Counted from the first letter of the stretch, positions 7,848-18,615 are shown. The stretch is DNA of 64,000 nt from Phyllobacterium endophyticum (GCF_003010935.1 NZ_PGGN01000001.1:310001-374000), one strand, 5' to 3'. Program-made: numbers and translations. Notes: a model not told the origin generated them from the sequence alone.

Positions 7848-9155
7848 TTATAGAATAAAGCGTGAGAGATCCGCGTTCTTGGCCAGGTCTCCGACAGTCT
7901 CACGCACATATTTCGCATCGATCGTGTGTTCGGCGCCGGATTTGTCCGGGGCATTGAACGAAATATCGTCGAGCACCCGCTCCATGACCGTTTGCAGGCG
8001 CCGCGCTCCGATATTTTCCACCGTCGAGTTCAAATCGACTGCAATGTCCGCCAAGGCATCTATCGCATCGTCAGTGATATCTAGCCTGACCTCTTCCGTC
8101 GCCATCAACGCGATGTACTGCTTGATCAGGCTGGCTTCCGGTTCTGTGAGAATGCGGCGCATATCATCGCGTGTCAGGGCGCTAAGTTCCACACGGATCG
8201 GCAGGCGGCCCTGCAGTTCCGGCAGAAGGTCGGAGGGCTTCGAAACATGAAACGCACCCGAAGCAATGAACAGGATATGATCTGTCTTGATCGGGCCGTA
8301 TTTGGTGGCGACCGTCGTGCCTTCGACGAGCGGCAGCAAGTCCCGCTGCACGCCTTCCCGTGAAACACCGGCACCCATGCCGCCATCGCGAGCAGCGATC
8401 TTGTCGATCTCGTCCAGGAAAACGATACCGTCATCCTCGGCAGACCGTAGGGCCTCCTGGGTAATCTGATCCTGATCGAGGAGCTTGTCGGATTCGTCAT
8501 TGATAAGGACGCCGTATGACTCTTTTACGGTAGTCTTAACGGTTTTGGTACGGCCACCCATGGCTTTACCCAGCATGTCGCTGAGATTGAGCACCCCTAT
8601 ATTCGCCCCGGGCATGCCCGGCAGCTCGAAATTGGGCATGCCAGATCCGGTATCGGCAACCTCGACTTCGATTTCCTTGTCGTCGATCAAGCCATCGCGC
8701 AGCTTCTTGCGAAAGCTGTCGCGCGTTGCTGGGCTCGCTGTCTTGCCCACCAGTGCATCGAGAACGCGTTCTTCCGCGTTCATGTGCGCCTTTGCCTTCA
8801 CATCCTCGCGTTTCTTTTCGCGCACCAGACCGATGGCGACTTCGACGAGATCGCGGATGATCTGCTCGACATCGCGTCCCACATAGCCGACCTCGGTAAA
8901 CTTGGTTGCTTCGACCTTTATGAACGGCGCGCCGGCAAGCTTGGCGAGACGGCGGGATATCTCCGTTTTGCCGACACCGGTCGGTCCGATCATCAGAATG
9001 TTTTTCGGCATGACCTCTTCGCGCATCTGGCCTTCCAGCTGCTGGCGGCGCCAGCGATTGCGCAGGGCGATAGCGACAGCGCGTTTGGCGTCGTTCTGGC
9101 CGATAATGTAGCGGTCTAGTTCGGAGACGATCTCGCGAGGGGAAAATGTTGTCAT
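7848..9155 (-). CDS. hslU: HslU (ClpY), ATPase subunit of the HslUV protease
   Basis: AAA+ unfoldase that feeds substrates into the HslV peptidase. The 435-residue length is normal. Walker A is GPTGVGKTE at residues 57-65; the I domain is about residues 110-240; Walker B is [11 protein letters not shown]. The C-terminal tail ends LSRFIL, the peptide that docks into HslV and activates it. The start overlaps the stop of the preceding GNAT gene by 4 nt, so all three genes of the unit are probably co-translated. Confidence 0.98.
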   Translation of the reverse strand: MTTFSPREIVSELDRYIIGQNDAKRAVAIALRNRWRRQQLEGQMREEVMPKNILMIGPTGVGKTEISRRLAKLAGAPFIKVEATKFTEVGYVGRDVEQIIRDLVEVAIGLVREKKREDVKAKAHMNAEERVLDALVGKTASPATRDSFRKKLRDGLIDDKEIEVEVADTGSGMPNFELPGMPGANIGVLNLSDMLGKAMGGRTKTVKTTVKESYGVLINDESDKLLDQDQITQEALRSAEDDGIVFLDEIDKIAARDGGMGAGVSREGVQRDLLPLVEGTTVATKYGPIKTDHILFIASGAFHVSKPSDLLPELQGRLPIRVELSALTRDDMRRILTEPEASLIKQYIALMATEEVRLDITDDAIDALADIAVDLNSTVENIGARRLQTVMERVLDDISFNAPDKSGAEHTIDAKYVRETVGDLAKNADLSRFIL

Positions 9156-9709
9156 TGTAATCTCGTTTCCTGCCCTTCTTCGGGCGATTGTTCGGACGCA
9201 AGGTCAGGGTTGTCCCGCGCCATCATGAGGGCTGGCCCGTAAATGGACGTCCGGGTGTCGAACGCAACGAAGCCCGCTTTTTCATAGGCTCTGATTGCCT
9301 GGGTGTTGGCGGGATCCGGGTCGACGATCACGCGCGGCACGCCCTCTTCGAATAGAAGTGACACGAACTCATCAAGCAGACGGGGGCCGTGGCCCTGGCC
9401 GATCAAATATGACTCTCCGATAAATTGGTCGAGGCCCAATGTCCCGGTCGGCTGGTCTTGATAGGGGTGGTCATCCTCGAGGTGCGGGTCATAGGTTTGC
9501 AGATAGCCGATCGCTTCGTCCCCGAGCATGATGATGAACGGCTCCACGGACACGCTGTCCATGTGGTGCGCGATCAGTGCCATCTCTTCTTCAGGGTTGC
9601 CGTCCCACCATGTCGCGACATGTGGTTCCGCCAGCCATTCCGAGATCATGTTCAGATGACGGGGCTCCACTGGTACGAAGCGGTAACGATAGGCCGGTTT
9701 ATCCGGCAT
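9152..9709 (-). CDS. GNAT acetyltransferase, AAC(6')-like, embedded in the hslVU operon
   Basis: 185-residue GNAT-fold protein similar to aminoglycoside 6'-N-acetyltransferases. Seen are [32 protein letters not shown] (acetyl-CoA loop region) and [20 protein letters not shown] (motif B). These are hallmarks of the AAC(6')/IucB-type subfamily. The real substrate is not known, and resistance should not be assumed. It overlaps hslV by 11 nt and hslU by 4 nt. Sinorhizobium meliloti, as I recall, has the same arrangement, so linkage to hslUV is old. Confidence 0.88.
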   Translation of the reverse strand: MPDKPAYRYRFVPVEPRHLNMISEWLAEPHVATWWDGNPEEEMALIAHHMDSVSVEPFIIMLGDEAIGYLQTYDPHLEDDHPYQDQPTGTLGLDQFIGESYLIGQGHGPRLLDEFVSLLFEEGVPRVIVDPDPANTQAIRAYEKAGFVAFDTRTSIYGPALMMARDNPDLASEQSPEEGQETRLQ

Positions 9710-10253
9710 CTAGCGTCTCGAGTGTGATGCTCGTGTTCGTGTAGATGCAAATATCGGCAGCGATTTGCATGGCGCGGCGGGCGATCTCTTCGGCGTTCAA
9801 TTCAGTATCGGCAAGCGCGCGGGCAGCCGCGAGCGCATAATTACCGCCGGAGCCGATTGCCATGACGCCATGCTCGGGCTCAAGCACGTCACCGGTTCCT
9901 GTAAGCGCAAGCGTGACGGACTTGTCAGCCACGAGCATCATGGCTTCGAGGCGGCGGAGATAGCGGTCTGTGCGCCAATCCTTGGCGAGTTCGACGCAGG
10001 CGCGCATCAATTGATCGGGATATTGTTCGAGCTTGCTTTCAAGCCGCTCGAGCAGCGTGAAGGCGTCGGCGGTTGCTCCGGCGAAGCCAGCGATAACGTT
10101 GCCTTTGCCGATGCGGCGCACTTTGCGCGCGTTGCCTTTCATCACCGTATTGCCGAGGCTGACCTGCCCGTCACCGGCTATGACCACCTTGCCGTCCTTG
10201 CGGACAGTGACGATCGTGGTTCCGTACATAGTTGAGGGATTGTGTTCTTGCAT
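9699..10253 (-). CDS. hslV: HslV (ClpQ), peptidase subunit of the HslUV protease
   Basis: Threonine peptidase forming the double-hexamer core of HslUV. The 184-residue product carries an 11-residue propeptide-like N-terminus before [18 protein letters not shown]; the first Thr should be the nucleophile after maturation. [19 protein letters not shown] and [17 protein letters not shown] match the family closely. The ATG at 10253 is used; a second ATG at 10229 (MYGTTIV) is possible. A GC hairpin lies just upstream of the start. Confidence 0.97.
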   Translation of the reverse strand: MQEHNPSTMYGTTIVTVRKDGKVVIAGDGQVSLGNTVMKGNARKVRRIGKGNVIAGFAGATADAFTLLERLESKLEQYPDQLMRACVELAKDWRTDRYLRRLEAMMLVADKSVTLALTGTGDVLEPEHGVMAIGSGGNYALAAARALADTELNAEEIARRAMQIAADICIYTNTSITLETLDAG

Positions 10254-10267
10254 GCTAAAGCCCTTTC

Positions 10268-10282
10268 CGGCCCGATGGGCCG
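10268..10282 (-). promoter_or_regulatory. GC-rich hairpin in the hslV 5' leader
   Basis: CGGCCC (10268-10273) pairs with GGGCCG (10277-10282) around a GAT loop, ending 15 nt upstream of the hslV ATG and next to its purine-rich GGAAAGGGC. It could influence initiation or mRNA stability. The rest of the 236-bp hslV/hisB gap shows no site I can name, and I did not find a convincing RpoH promoter for hslV. Confidence 0.35.
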
Positions 10283-10489
10283 TCGTTCAAGCAGGTTCGC
10301 CTATGCCCCAAATGGCAACATATCGAACCCCTTCTGCTCCACTTATGTATGAACCTGTCCCCGAATTGCAAACCCTGTGTGTTGCACAACCTTAGTATGC
10401 GCCATCAAAGCATTTGGAGATTCGCTATTCGTGTTTTAGAAGGCCTCATTTGGAACGGCTTTTGTACGAAGCTATGGCGGGAAACAGCA

Positions 10490-11098
10490 ATGACAGGCGT
10501 TAATACGCGCACCGCAAAGATCGAGCGTAGCACAAAGGAAACCAGCATTGCCGTCTCGGTCAATCTGGATGGTACTGGCACGTTCGACATTTCTACTGGC
10601 GTGGGTTTTTTCGACCATATGCTGGAACAGCTCTCGCGCCACTCTCTGATCGACATGAACATCAAGGCAAAGGGTGATCTGCATATTGATGATCACCACA
10701 CGGTCGAGGACACGGGCATTGCCATCGGCCAGGCCATTGCCAAGGCCTTGGGCGATCGGCGCGGTATCACCCGTTACGCCTCGCTGGACCTTGCGATGGA
10801 CGAAACGCTCACCCGCGCCGCGCTCGATGTCTCAGGCCGCCCGTTTCTTGTCTGGCAGGTGGAGTTTTCTGCACCGAAGATCGGCACCTTCGACACGGAG
10901 CTGGTACGCGAATTCTTTCAGGCACTGGTGCAGAATGCCGGCATCACACTGCACGTGACAGGTTTATACGGTGCGAACAATCACCATGTGGCGGAGACTT
11001 GCTTCAAGGCTGTCGCTCGCACGTTACGGCACGCCATCGAAACCGATCCACGACAGAAGGATGTCGTGCCATCCACCAAGGGTACTTTGAAAGGCTAG
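10490..11098 (+). CDS. hisB: Imidazoleglycerol-phosphate dehydratase
   Basis: Dehydrates imidazole-glycerol phosphate to imidazole-acetol phosphate (histidine step 6). The 202-residue monofunctional type lacks the N-terminal phosphatase of E. coli HisB. Manganese-binding His clusters are clear: [11 protein letters not shown] in the first repeat and [12 protein letters not shown] in the second. [14 protein letters not shown] is also conserved. I chose ATG 10490 because it precedes the conserved [13 protein letters not shown] start; upstream frames add unrelated residues. First gene of the his cluster. Confidence 0.97.
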   Translation: MTGVNTRTAKIERSTKETSIAVSVNLDGTGTFDISTGVGFFDHMLEQLSRHSLIDMNIKAKGDLHIDDHHTVEDTGIAIGQAIAKALGDRRGITRYASLDLAMDETLTRAALDVSGRPFLVWQVEFSAPKIGTFDTELVREFFQALVQNAGITLHVTGLYGANNHHVAETCFKAVARTLRHAIETDPRQKDVVPSTKGTLKG

Positions 11099-11101
11099 AA
11101 C

Positions 11102-11584
11102 ATGGCCAGTTTCGTTGTCTTGGCACCTCAACAGGATGGCCAGCGTAACGATGACAGAACCGTTTTCATCAGAGACGGGTTTGCCTTCCTTGCGCTCGTC
11201 TTCACTATTCCCTGGCTGTTGGTGAATCGACTATGGTTTGAAGCAGCGGCTGTTTTCGGATTGATGATCGCGCTTTCGACGGTAGGCTCCTATACAGGTC
11301 GTGAAGACATGGCCGCAGTGATCACCGCGTTGCTTTCGCTTCTTGTGGCTTTTGAAGGAAATAACTGGCGCGTCGCAGCGCTCGAACGCCGGGGCTTTGA
11401 CGCACTCGGTGTCGTCGATGCGCGCAATACGAGCGATGCTGAAACGGCCTGGTTCCTCGGTGACAACATCGTTTCGCCGCCTGCCGTACCGGTGATCACC
11501 CGCCCTGCGCCTCCAGCACAAGTCAGCCATAAACCGGCGCTTGGCGGCAGGATCGGGCTTGTTGGCCTTCGCGGAGAAAATTGA
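11102..11584 (+). CDS. DUF2628 membrane protein in the his operon
   Basis: 160-residue protein with a DUF2628 region; function unknown. After about 25 polar residues, two adjacent hydrophobic segments span roughly residues 26-42 and 46-62, followed by a weaker one near 70-84. The C-terminal 45 residues are Pro-rich and probably cytoplasmic. It lies 3 bp after hisB and its stop sits 2 bp before the hisH ATG. It is therefore within the histidine operon although no histidine role is evident. Confidence 0.8.
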   Translation: MASFVVLAPQQDGQRNDDRTVFIRDGFAFLALVFTIPWLLVNRLWFEAAAVFGLMIALSTVGSYTGREDMAAVITALLSLLVAFEGNNWRVAALERRGFDALGVVDARNTSDAETAWFLGDNIVSPPAVPVITRPAPPAQVSHKPALGGRIGLVGLRGEN

Positions 11585-11586
11585 GC

Positions 11587-12237
11587 ATGCGCGTCGCCAT
11601 CATAGATTATGGCTCGGGAAATCTCCGTTCGGCCACGAAGGCATTCGAGCGTGCCGCACGGGAGAGTGGCATCGACGCGTCCATCGATCTGACGGCCGAC
11701 GCGGAGAGGGTCCGTTCGGCCGATCGCATCGTCCTGCCGGGCGTCGGAGCCTTTGCCGATTGCAGACGTGGCCTGCATGCCGTGGAAGGCATGGTTGAGG
11801 CAATCCACGAAGTAGCGGTCGAAAGGGCGAGGCCATTCCTGGGCATCTGTGTGGGAATGCAGTTGATGTCGACACGCGGCTTGGAAAAAACCGTTTCTAC
11901 CGGCTTTGACTGGATCAAGGGCGATGTACGCGAAATGGTGCCTTCAGATCCGGCACTGAAAATTCCGCAGATAGGCTGGAACACTATCCGCCTCACGCGC
12001 CCCCATCCCCTCTTCGATGGGATCGAGACCGGTCAGAAAGGCCTCCACGCCTACTTCGTCCATTCATATTTCCTCGACGCAGCCGTTGAAAATGACGTGC
12101 TGGCAGTCACTGATTATGGTGGGCCGGTTACCGCTGCAGTCGCCAACGACAACATGGCCGGAACTCAGTTCCACCCCGAAAAAAGCCAGGCTCTGGGCTT
12201 GGCTTTGATCGCCAACTTTCTGAGGTGGGCACCGTGA
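11587..12237 (+). CDS. hisH: Imidazole glycerol phosphate synthase, glutaminase subunit
   Basis: Class I glutamine amidotransferase that supplies ammonia to HisF. The 216-residue product starts [15 protein letters not shown]. The nucleophile Cys is in [10 protein letters not shown], and the catalytic His-Glu pair is in [10 protein letters not shown]. The ATG at 11587 is preferred over a TTG two codons earlier that overlaps the DUF2628 stop. The end overlaps the hisA GTG start (GTGA). Confidence 0.97.
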   Translation: MRVAIIDYGSGNLRSATKAFERAARESGIDASIDLTADAERVRSADRIVLPGVGAFADCRRGLHAVEGMVEAIHEVAVERARPFLGICVGMQLMSTRGLEKTVSTGFDWIKGDVREMVPSDPALKIPQIGWNTIRLTRPHPLFDGIETGQKGLHAYFVHSYFLDAAVENDVLAVTDYGGPVTAAVANDNMAGTQFHPEKSQALGLALIANFLRWAP

Positions 12238-12977
12238 TCTTGTTTCCAGCAATTGATCTGAAGGATGGTCATTGTGTCCGGCTCAAGCTGGGCGACATGG
12301 ATCAGGCAACGATCTATAACGCCGATCCCGCTGCGCAGGCCAAGGCCTTCGAAGATCAAGGCTTCGAGTGGTTGCATGTGGTCGATCTCAACGGCGCTTT
12401 TGCTGGCCAGTCGGTGAATGGTGCCGCGGTAGAGGCGATCCTCAAGGCCACGTCAAATCCTGTCCAGCTTGGCGGTGGTATCCGAACTCTCGATCACATT
12501 GAAACTTGGCTGGCGAAGGGTCTGTCGCGGGTCATTCTCGGCACGGTTGCGGTACGCGATCCCGCGCTGGTGATCGAGGCGTGCAAGCGCAACCCAGGCA
12601 AGATCGCCGTCGGAATCGATGCGAAGGGCGGCAAGGTTGCGGTCGAAGGCTGGGCGGAAGCTTCCAGCCTTGGAGTTGTCGAACTGGCGAAGAAGTTCGA
12701 AGGCGCTGGTGTCGCGGCTATCATTTATACGGATATCGATCGTGATGGCATTCTTGCGGGCATCAACTGGGAAGCGACGCTGGAACTGGCTGAGGCGGTT
12801 TCCATTCCGGTCATTGCATCCGGCGGCCTTGCCTCCATCGCCGACGTTGTCCGCATGACCATGCCCGACGCACGAAAGCTCGAGGGCGCCATCTCCGGTC
12901 GCGCACTCTATGATGGCCGCATTGATCCTGCGGAAGCGCTGCAAGTGCTTCGCGATGCAAGGGAGCGTGCCGCATGA
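12234..12977 (+). CDS. hisA: ProFAR isomerase
   Basis: (Beta-alpha)8-barrel enzyme that isomerises ProFAR to PRFAR by an Amadori rearrangement. The 247-residue product starts at a GTG overlapping the hisH stop and begins [18 protein letters not shown], with the first catalytic Asp in AIDLKDG. The second Asp is in [10 protein letters not shown]. Phosphate loops QLGGGIRT and ASGGLAS are present. A GTG three codons upstream is possible but would break the usual MILFPAID start. Confidence 0.96.
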   Translation: MILFPAIDLKDGHCVRLKLGDMDQATIYNADPAAQAKAFEDQGFEWLHVVDLNGAFAGQSVNGAAVEAILKATSNPVQLGGGIRTLDHIETWLAKGLSRVILGTVAVRDPALVIEACKRNPGKIAVGIDAKGGKVAVEGWAEASSLGVVELAKKFEGAGVAAIIYTDIDRDGILAGINWEATLELAEAVSIPVIASGGLASIADVVRMTMPDARKLEGAISGRALYDGRIDPAEALQVLRDARERAA

Positions 12978-13759
12978 CGCTGAAAGCCCGTGTAATTCCC
13001 TGCCTCGACGTCAAGGATGGCCGCGTTGTCAAGGGCGTCAACTTCGTCGATCTCGTCGATGCCGGCGATCCCGTCGAGGCGGCGAAAGCCTATGACGCCG
13101 CGGGAGCTGACGAACTCTGTTTTCTCGACATCACGGCCTCCTCCGACAACCGCGAAACGATTTTCGACGTGGTGGCTCGCACCGCCGAGCAGTGCTTCAT
13201 GCCGTTGACCGTGGGCGGCGGCGTGCGTGCCCTCGCCGATATCCGCAAGCTGCTGCTGGCAGGGGCCGACAAGGTTTCGATCAACACCGCCGCAGTCGAC
13301 AATCCGAATTTTATTGCCGAGGCCGCGGACAAGTTCGGTAACCAGTGCATAGTCGTCGCCATCGATGCCAAGAAGGTTTCCAGCGGAGGCGAAGCCGATC
13401 GCTGGGAAATCTTCACCCATGGCGGCAGACGGGCAACCGGCATCGATGCGCTCGATTTTGCCCGTAAAGTAGTCGATCTGGGGGCAGGGGAGATCCTCCT
13501 GACGTCGATGGATCGCGATGGATCGAAGATCGGCTATGACCTGCCGGTCACGCGCGCCATCGCTGATGCCGTCCGCGTCCCGGTAATCGCTTCCGGCGGC
13601 GTTGGAAATCTGGATCACATGGTCGATGGTATTCTTGAGGGCCACGCTTCGGCGGTGTTGGCTGCATCGATCTTTCACTTTGGCATCTATACGATCGCAC
13701 AAGCAAAAGCCCATATGGCAGCGGCAGGGATTCCCATGCGCCTCGACCCTGTGCGTTGA
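12974..13759 (+). CDS. hisF: Imidazole glycerol phosphate synthase, cyclase subunit
   Basis: (Beta-alpha)8-barrel subunit that combines PRFAR with ammonia from HisH to give imidazole-glycerol phosphate and AICAR. The 261-residue product starts [17 protein letters not shown], with the catalytic Asp in CLDVKDG and the second in VVAIDAKK. Phosphate loops VGGGVRAL and [10 protein letters not shown] are intact. It overlaps hisA by 4 nt. Confidence 0.98.
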   Translation: MTLKARVIPCLDVKDGRVVKGVNFVDLVDAGDPVEAAKAYDAAGADELCFLDITASSDNRETIFDVVARTAEQCFMPLTVGGGVRALADIRKLLLAGADKVSINTAAVDNPNFIAEAADKFGNQCIVVAIDAKKVSSGGEADRWEIFTHGGRRATGIDALDFARKVVDLGAGEILLTSMDRDGSKIGYDLPVTRAIADAVRVPVIASGGVGNLDHMVDGILEGHASAVLAASIFHFGIYTIAQAKAHMAAAGIPMRLDPVR

Positions 13760-13771
13760 CTGGAGAACTGG

Positions 13772-14095
13772 ATGACGTCATTCACCCTTGCTGATCTCGA
13801 ACGCATCGTGATGGAACGGGCCAGCGTCGCCGACGGCAAATCCTACACGGCGAGCCTCTATGCCAAGGGTATCGGCAAGGCAAGCCAGAAGCTGGGGGAG
13901 GAGGCAGTTGAAACTGTTATCGCCGCCGTCTCCAGGGACAGGCAAGGCGTTATTTCAGAAAGCGCCGATTTGCTTTATCATCTTATTGTCGTCCTCGGCA
14001 TATCCGGCATAGGCCTCGATGACGTGCTGGAGGAACTGGAGCGTAGAACGACACAGACCGGCCTCGAAGAAAAAGCCGCGCGAGGACATGACTGA
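13772..14095 (+). CDS. hisE: Phosphoribosyl-ATP pyrophosphatase
   Basis: Second step of histidine synthesis, hydrolysing PR-ATP to PR-AMP. The 107-residue all-helical MazG-like protein shows [11 protein letters not shown] and [11 protein letters not shown], the metal-binding acidic helices. It is a stand-alone HisE, not fused to HisI. It lies 12 bp after hisF and 2 bp before coaA. Confidence 0.96.
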   Translation: MTSFTLADLERIVMERASVADGKSYTASLYAKGIGKASQKLGEEAVETVIAAVSRDRQGVISESADLLYHLIVVLGISGIGLDDVLEELERRTTQTGLEEKAARGHD

Positions 14096-14097
14096 CC

Positions 14098-15111
14098 ATG
14101 TTCAAAGCACCGGCGATCGAGCGGCATAGGGCCAAAGGGACTGAAAGCGAAGTCGTGGATCAATTGGCACCCAGCGAGTTTTCGCCGTACCGGTTTTACA
14201 CCGCCGAGAAGTGGGCGGAATTTCGCGCGGATACGCCGCTCACATTGACCTACGACGAAGTCAAGCGGTTGCGCTCGCTCGGCGATCCGATCGATCTTGA
14301 CGAAGTTAGCAGAATTTATCTGTCGCTATCGCGGCTTTTGTCGGCACATGTGGAGGCAAGCCAGCTACTATTCTATCAGCGCCGCCAATTTCTCAACACC
14401 GGCGATGCGCTCAAAACTCCCTTCATTATCGGCATTGCCGGATCGGTTGCAGTTGGCAAATCGACCACCGCGCGCGTCCTGAAGGAATTGCTTGCCCGCT
14501 GGCCATCCAGCCCCAAGGTGGATCTCGTAACCACGGACGGCTTTCTTTACCCCAACGACGTTTTGCGTGCCAAAGGTCTGATGGAGCGCAAAGGTTTCCC
14601 TGAAAGCTATGATGTCGGCATGGTGTTGCGATTTTTATCGCAGATAAAGGCGGGCCAGCGTAACGTCAACGCGCCACTTTATTCCCATCTGACCTATGAT
14701 GTGCTTCCCGGCCGCTATCAGACCGTCGATGCACCGGACATTCTGATTTTTGAGGGGATCAACGTGCTCCAGGTTCGCGATTTGCCCGAAGACGGTAAAA
14801 TGGTGCCGTTTGTCTCCGATTTCTTCGATTTCTCGATCTATATCGATGCGGATGAAGAACAGATACACAAATGGTACATCAGCCGCTTCATGCGGCTGCG
14901 CGAGACGGCATTCAAGGATCCGAGCTCATTCTTCCATCGCTACTCGACCATCTCCGATGATTCAGCGCTGGCGATCGGCGAGAGCCTTTGGGCGAACATC
15001 AACTTGAGGAACTTGCGGGAAAATATTCTGCCCACAAGACCGCGCGCCGATCTTATCCTGCGCAAGGGCGACAATCATCTGGTCGAGGAAGTCGCGCTCA
15101 GGAAGCTGTGA
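14098..15111 (+). CDS. coaA: Type I pantothenate kinase
   Basis: Phosphorylates pantothenate, the first and usually rate-limiting step of coenzyme A synthesis; the E. coli enzyme is feedback-inhibited by CoA. The 337-residue product has P-loop [17 protein letters not shown] near residue 115, the [10 protein letters not shown] motif and a conserved RKGFPESYD segment. It follows hisE by 2 bp, so it is read with the his operon. Its last 14 bp overlap the convergent AlkB-like gene. Confidence 0.97.
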   Translation: MFKAPAIERHRAKGTESEVVDQLAPSEFSPYRFYTAEKWAEFRADTPLTLTYDEVKRLRSLGDPIDLDEVSRIYLSLSRLLSAHVEASQLLFYQRRQFLNTGDALKTPFIIGIAGSVAVGKSTTARVLKELLARWPSSPKVDLVTTDGFLYPNDVLRAKGLMERKGFPESYDVGMVLRFLSQIKAGQRNVNAPLYSHLTYDVLPGRYQTVDAPDILIFEGINVLQVRDLPEDGKMVPFVSDFFDFSIYIDADEEQIHKWYISRFMRLRETAFKDPSSFFHRYSTISDDSALAIGESLWANINLRNLRENILPTRPRADLILRKGDNHLVEEVALRKL

Positions 15112-15715
15112 CCCGTCTGAGGGTCAAATTTATGCGACCCGGGCTCTTCAAGAGCGTCGAGGTCTCTGGATAAATGCGATCGACGCCGTGAAACGCCAAT
15201 CGGCCTTCGCCGCCAAGCACGACCACATCGCCGCTTGAAAGCCTTAGTGATCGGGTTTTGTCTTGGCGGTTCGTTCCGCCGAAGCGGAACAGGCAAGCGT
15301 CTCCCAAAGATACGGAAACGACGGGCGCTCGAAATTCCTGCTCGTCACGGTCCTGGTGCAAGCCCATCTTGGCCGTTTCCGAATAGAAGTTGACGAGGCA
15401 GGCTTGCGGACCATGCGGGAAATCACCGACTTCCCGCCAGAGATCAAGCAAGCGCCTTGGGATAGGCGGCCAGGTTTTCCCGGTCACAGGATGGACGGCT
15501 TGATAGCGGTAGCCACGCTCTTTGTCCGTCACCCATCCAAGCTCGCCGCAATTGGTCATACGCACGCTCATTTCCTTGCCGGTCTTCGGCATGGCCGGGA
15601 CATAGAGCGGTGCTTCCATCACAACGGTGCGTATGTCCTCAACCAGTGCGGCCTGTGCGGCAGGATCAAAATGCTGGGGGAAATAGCGAATGCCGGGTGC
15701 AAGCAGGAGCATCAA
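15098..15715 (-). CDS. alkB: AlkB-family Fe(II)/2-oxoglutarate dioxygenase
   Basis: Predicted oxidative demethylase of alkylated nucleic-acid bases. The 205-residue product has [17 protein letters not shown] with the HxD iron ligands and a distal His in [19 protein letters not shown] follows and matches the RxNxTxR 2-oxoglutarate signature. These residues argue for an active enzyme, although the alkylated substrate cannot be told. It lies downstream of the LysM gene on the same strand, after a terminator. Confidence 0.93.
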   Translation of the reverse strand: MMLLLAPGIRYFPQHFDPAAQAALVEDIRTVVMEAPLYVPAMPKTGKEMSVRMTNCGELGWVTDKERGYRYQAVHPVTGKTWPPIPRRLLDLWREVGDFPHGPQACLVNFYSETAKMGLHQDRDEQEFRAPVVSVSLGDACLFRFGGTNRQDKTRSLRLSSGDVVVLGGEGRLAFHGVDRIYPETSTLLKSPGRINLTLRRVTAS

Positions 15716-15734
15716 CTGTCCAGATGATAAACAG

Positions 15735-15758
15735 GGCCCGGCCGCATGATGCCGGGCC
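15735..15758 (-). terminator. Rho-independent terminator after the LysM gene
   Basis: An 8-bp perfect stem, GGCCCGGC (15735-15742) and GCCGGGCC (15751-15758), with an 8-nt loop; on the minus strand it is followed by CTGTTTATC. It lies between the LysM gene and alkB. Confidence 0.75.
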
Positions 15759-15773
15759 GCTTAGCCGTTTGAG

Positions 15774-16232
15774 TTAGCCGAGCTCGGGGATCCTCAGCAC
15801 CTGGCCAGGATAAATCTTGTCCGGGTGGGTCAGCATCGGCTTGTTGGCCTCGAATATCAGCGTGTTTTTGGCACCCTTGCCCTTGCCATACTGCGACTCG
15901 GCAATTTTCCAGAGATTGTCACCCTTCTTTACCGTATAGAATTTGGGTTCTTTGGCGACGGAGCCGGTGGTAACCTCGTCCACCTTCAACCCCTCGGTCT
16001 CGACCTTGGATATGCCGAGTGAATTGCCGACGGCGATAATCGCCTTTTCCAGAATTTCCTGATTGGTGACATTGCCTTTCAGAACTGCCTTGTCGCCTTC
16101 AACCACGACCTGAACGTTCTCGGTACCGAGTTTGTGGGAATCGAGTTCTTTTTTCAGCGCATCGGCGCTTGGCTCGTCGTCACCAATACCTATTTTCTTG
16201 CCCACGGATTTAACGAAATCAAATAGTCCCAT
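15774..16232 (-). CDS. LysM/BON-domain peptidoglycan-binding protein (YgaU/Kbp-like)
   Basis: 152-residue protein with a BON domain at about residues 25-90 and a LysM domain at about 100-150 (FYTVKKGDNLWKIAESQYG and YPGQVLRIPELG). E. coli YgaU (Kbp), of the same architecture, senses potassium. No signal peptide is visible. I chose the ATG at 16232 (MGLFDFVKSVGKKIG) with AGGAG upstream; the longer start at 16277 lacks a good ribosome site. Confidence 0.93.
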   Translation of the reverse strand: MGLFDFVKSVGKKIGIGDDEPSADALKKELDSHKLGTENVQVVVEGDKAVLKGNVTNQEILEKAIIAVGNSLGISKVETEGLKVDEVTTGSVAKEPKFYTVKKGDNLWKIAESQYGKGKGAKNTLIFEANKPMLTHPDKIYPGQVLRIPELG

Positions 16233-16325
16233 GTCTGGCTCCTGTTGATTGTTCAAACCGAAACAGTGTTGTGGCATTCTGCGAAGCGCTTGAAAAGCCG
16301 AGATTTATACATGCGGTCAATACCG

Positions 16326-16763
16326 CTAATCTCCTTTTACCTTGCCGCGCATCTTTTTAAGATCGGCACGGCCGGATTTTTCCTTGAGCCGACGCTCGAT
16401 CGACCCCTTTGTTGGTCTGGTTTTCTTGCGTGGGGGCGGAGGCGGTACCGCTGCCTTGGCAATCAGCGCAATCATGCGTTCGCGCGCGTCCTGCCGATTG
16501 CGCTCCTGCGTACGAAAACGGTTGGCCTCGATAAGCACGTCGCCGTCCTTGGTTGCCCTTTGGCCGGCGAGCTTGAGAAGGCGCGAGAAAACGTCGTCGG
16601 GCAGACCCGCGCGCACCGCGAAAAAACGCAGTTGAACTGCAGTCGATACCTTGTTGACATTTTGCCCGCCGGGACCCGCAGAGCGAATGAAGCTCTCCTC
16701 CAGATCGCTCTCGCCGATCGAGATTCGGTCGTTTATTCTGATCCGGCTACGGCTCTCTTCCAT
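16326..16763 (-). CDS. arfB: ArfB, alternative ribosome-rescue peptidyl-tRNA hydrolase
   Basis: Rescues ribosomes stalled without a stop codon by hydrolysing peptidyl-tRNA in a codon-independent way. The 145-residue product carries the release-factor GGQ motif in SAGPGGQNVNKVST. A basic, Pro/Lys/Arg-rich tail of about 40 residues follows, the tail that probes the empty mRNA channel. The ATG at 16763 gives the typical length; a start at 16829 lies inside the pckA terminator. Confidence 0.92.
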   Translation of the reverse strand: MEESRSRIRINDRISIGESDLEESFIRSAGPGGQNVNKVSTAVQLRFFAVRAGLPDDVFSRLLKLAGQRATKDGDVLIEANRFRTQERNRQDARERMIALIAKAAVPPPPPRKKTRPTKGSIERRLKEKSGRADLKKMRGKVKGD

Positions 16764-16827
16764 CAGGGATTGGTACTTCAATCTCTGATTCGCTGGAAGC
16801 GCCTTTGTATGCGCCTGTGAACGCAGC

Positions 16828-16854
16828 AAATCCCGCTGAATGCCAGCGGGATTT
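16828..16854 (-). terminator. Hairpin terminator after pckA
   Basis: An 11-bp perfect stem, AAATCCCGCTG (16828-16838) and CAGCGGGATTT (16844-16854), with a 5-nt loop. The T-tract on the minus strand is short (ATTTGC), so termination may be partial. Confidence 0.7.
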
Positions 16855-16876
16855 CTTGAAGAGTCACAGTCGACAG

Positions 16877-18490
16877 CTATTCCGCTGCGACCGGCGTGTG
16901 CGGCGCTGCCGCCCTTACATCGCCATCGACGTGGCCTTCGAACTTGCCGAAGTTTCGGATGAACATGTCGACAAGCTTTGTCGCTTGCCGGTCATAGCCG
17001 ACTTTATCCGCCCATGTGGAGCGTGGATCGAGGATAGTGTCGTCCACGCCGGGCACTGAAACCGGAACGGCGAAACCGAAATTCGGATCTGTGCGGAACT
17101 CGGCGTTTTTCAACGAACCGTCGAGAGCCGCGGCGAGCAGGGACCGCGTCACCTTGATCGGCATGCGATTTCCTGTTCCATATGCTCCGCCCGTCCAGCC
17201 TGTGTTTACGAGCCAGCAATCGACATTGTGATCGGCGATGAGTTGGCGCAGGAGATTGCCGTATTCCGAGGGGTGACGTGGCATGAAGGGGGAGCCGAAG
17301 CAGGTCGAGAACGTCGCTTCTGGTTCGGTTACGCCGCGTTCGGTTCCTGCCACCTTGGCCGTGTAGCCCGAGAGGAAATGGTACATGGCTTGCGCCGGCG
17401 TCAGCTTGGCAATGGGGGGCATCACGCCGAATGCATCGGCTGTCAGCATTATGATGTTTCGCGGATGACCTGCCTTCCCGGATTTCGATGCATTCGGGAT
17501 GAAATCGAGAGGATAGGCGCAGCGCGTATTTTCTGTCAAAGTGCCATCGTTGAAATCCGGTTCCCGATTCTCGTCAAGAACGAGGTTTTCAAGCACTGTG
17601 CCAAAACGCTGGGTCGTGGCATAGATTTCCGGTTCGGCCTCGGCGGAAAGCCGAATAGTCTTGGCGTAGCAACCACCCTCGAAGTTGAAAACACCATGTT
17701 CGCCCCAGCCGTGCTCGTCATCGCCGATCAGAGTACGGGTGGGATCGGCGGAGAGGGTAGTCTTGCCGGTACCTGAAAGTCCAAAGAATACGGCAGTGTC
17801 ACCCTCCGGACCTTCGTTGGCCGAGCAGTGCATCGGCATGACGCCCTTTGCCGGCAGTATATAATTGAGTGCCGTGAACACGGATTTTTTCATCTCGCCG
17901 GCATAGGCCGATCCGCCAATCAGAACGATCATGCGGGAAAGGTCGACTGCAATTACTGTTTCCGTGCGCGTGCCATGTCTCGCAGGATCTGCGCGGAAGG
18001 AGGGCAGGTCGATGATGGTCATCTGCGGCACGAAGCTGGAAAGAGCGTCGCGTTTCGGGCGGATGAGCAGGTTGCGGATAAACAGCGAATGCCAGGCAAA
18101 TTCTGTGATCACACGGGTGTTCAGCTTGTAGGTCTCGTCGGCTCCGCCAATCAGGTCCTGGACAAATAGCTCCTTGCCCTTGGCCTGTTCGATGAAATCC
18201 GCGTGCAGCAGGTCGAAAGCTTCAGGCGACATCGGCGCATTGTTATCCCACCACACGTGCGCGTCGGTCGAGGCGTCGCGGACCACAAACTTGTCTTTCG
18301 GCGAGCGGCCGGTATGCTGCCCGGTACGCGCAACGAGTGCGCCCTGGGCCGTCAGCTCCGCTTCTTCCCGGCGCAATGTCTCTTCGTACAGTTCTGCGAC
18401 TCCAAGATTGTAGTAGACTGCCGCAACATCCTTCAGGCCTGAGGTGCCGAGCGCGATGGCCGCGTTATGTAGACCGGTCTCTCTTGTCAT
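16877..18490 (-). CDS. pckA: Phosphoenolpyruvate carboxykinase (ATP)
   Basis: Gluconeogenic enzyme converting oxaloacetate and ATP to PEP, ADP and CO2. The 537-residue product has [14 protein letters not shown] (kinase-1a P-loop), [18 protein letters not shown] (kinase-2) and [10 protein letters not shown] chose the ATG at 18490 ([11 protein letters not shown]) because GGCGGA precedes it at a good distance; an upstream start at 18526 adds 12 unconserved residues. It is divergent from chvI across a 336-bp region with two dyads. Confidence 0.97.
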   Translation of the reverse strand: MTRETGLHNAAIALGTSGLKDVAAVYYNLGVAELYEETLRREEAELTAQGALVARTGQHTGRSPKDKFVVRDASTDAHVWWDNNAPMSPEAFDLLHADFIEQAKGKELFVQDLIGGADETYKLNTRVITEFAWHSLFIRNLLIRPKRDALSSFVPQMTIIDLPSFRADPARHGTRTETVIAVDLSRMIVLIGGSAYAGEMKKSVFTALNYILPAKGVMPMHCSANEGPEGDTAVFFGLSGTGKTTLSADPTRTLIGDDEHGWGEHGVFNFEGGCYAKTIRLSAEAEPEIYATTQRFGTVLENLVLDENREPDFNDGTLTENTRCAYPLDFIPNASKSGKAGHPRNIIMLTADAFGVMPPIAKLTPAQAMYHFLSGYTAKVAGTERGVTEPEATFSTCFGSPFMPRHPSEYGNLLRQLIADHNVDCWLVNTGWTGGAYGTGNRMPIKVTRSLLAAALDGSLKNAEFRTDPNFGFAVPVSVPGVDDTILDPRSTWADKVGYDRQATKLVDMFIRNFGKFEGHVDGDVRAAAPHTPVAAE

Positions 18491-18615
18491 GTGTCCGCCA
18501 TTGTTTAGAAATCCGTTGAAGCTCAAGTGGAATCATTCCCAACCTGCATGTTGCAGCGGAATGAGGCTCCCTTATGCTGAAAAGCAGAAATATTGAATAG
18601 TATCAAACGTTTAAT

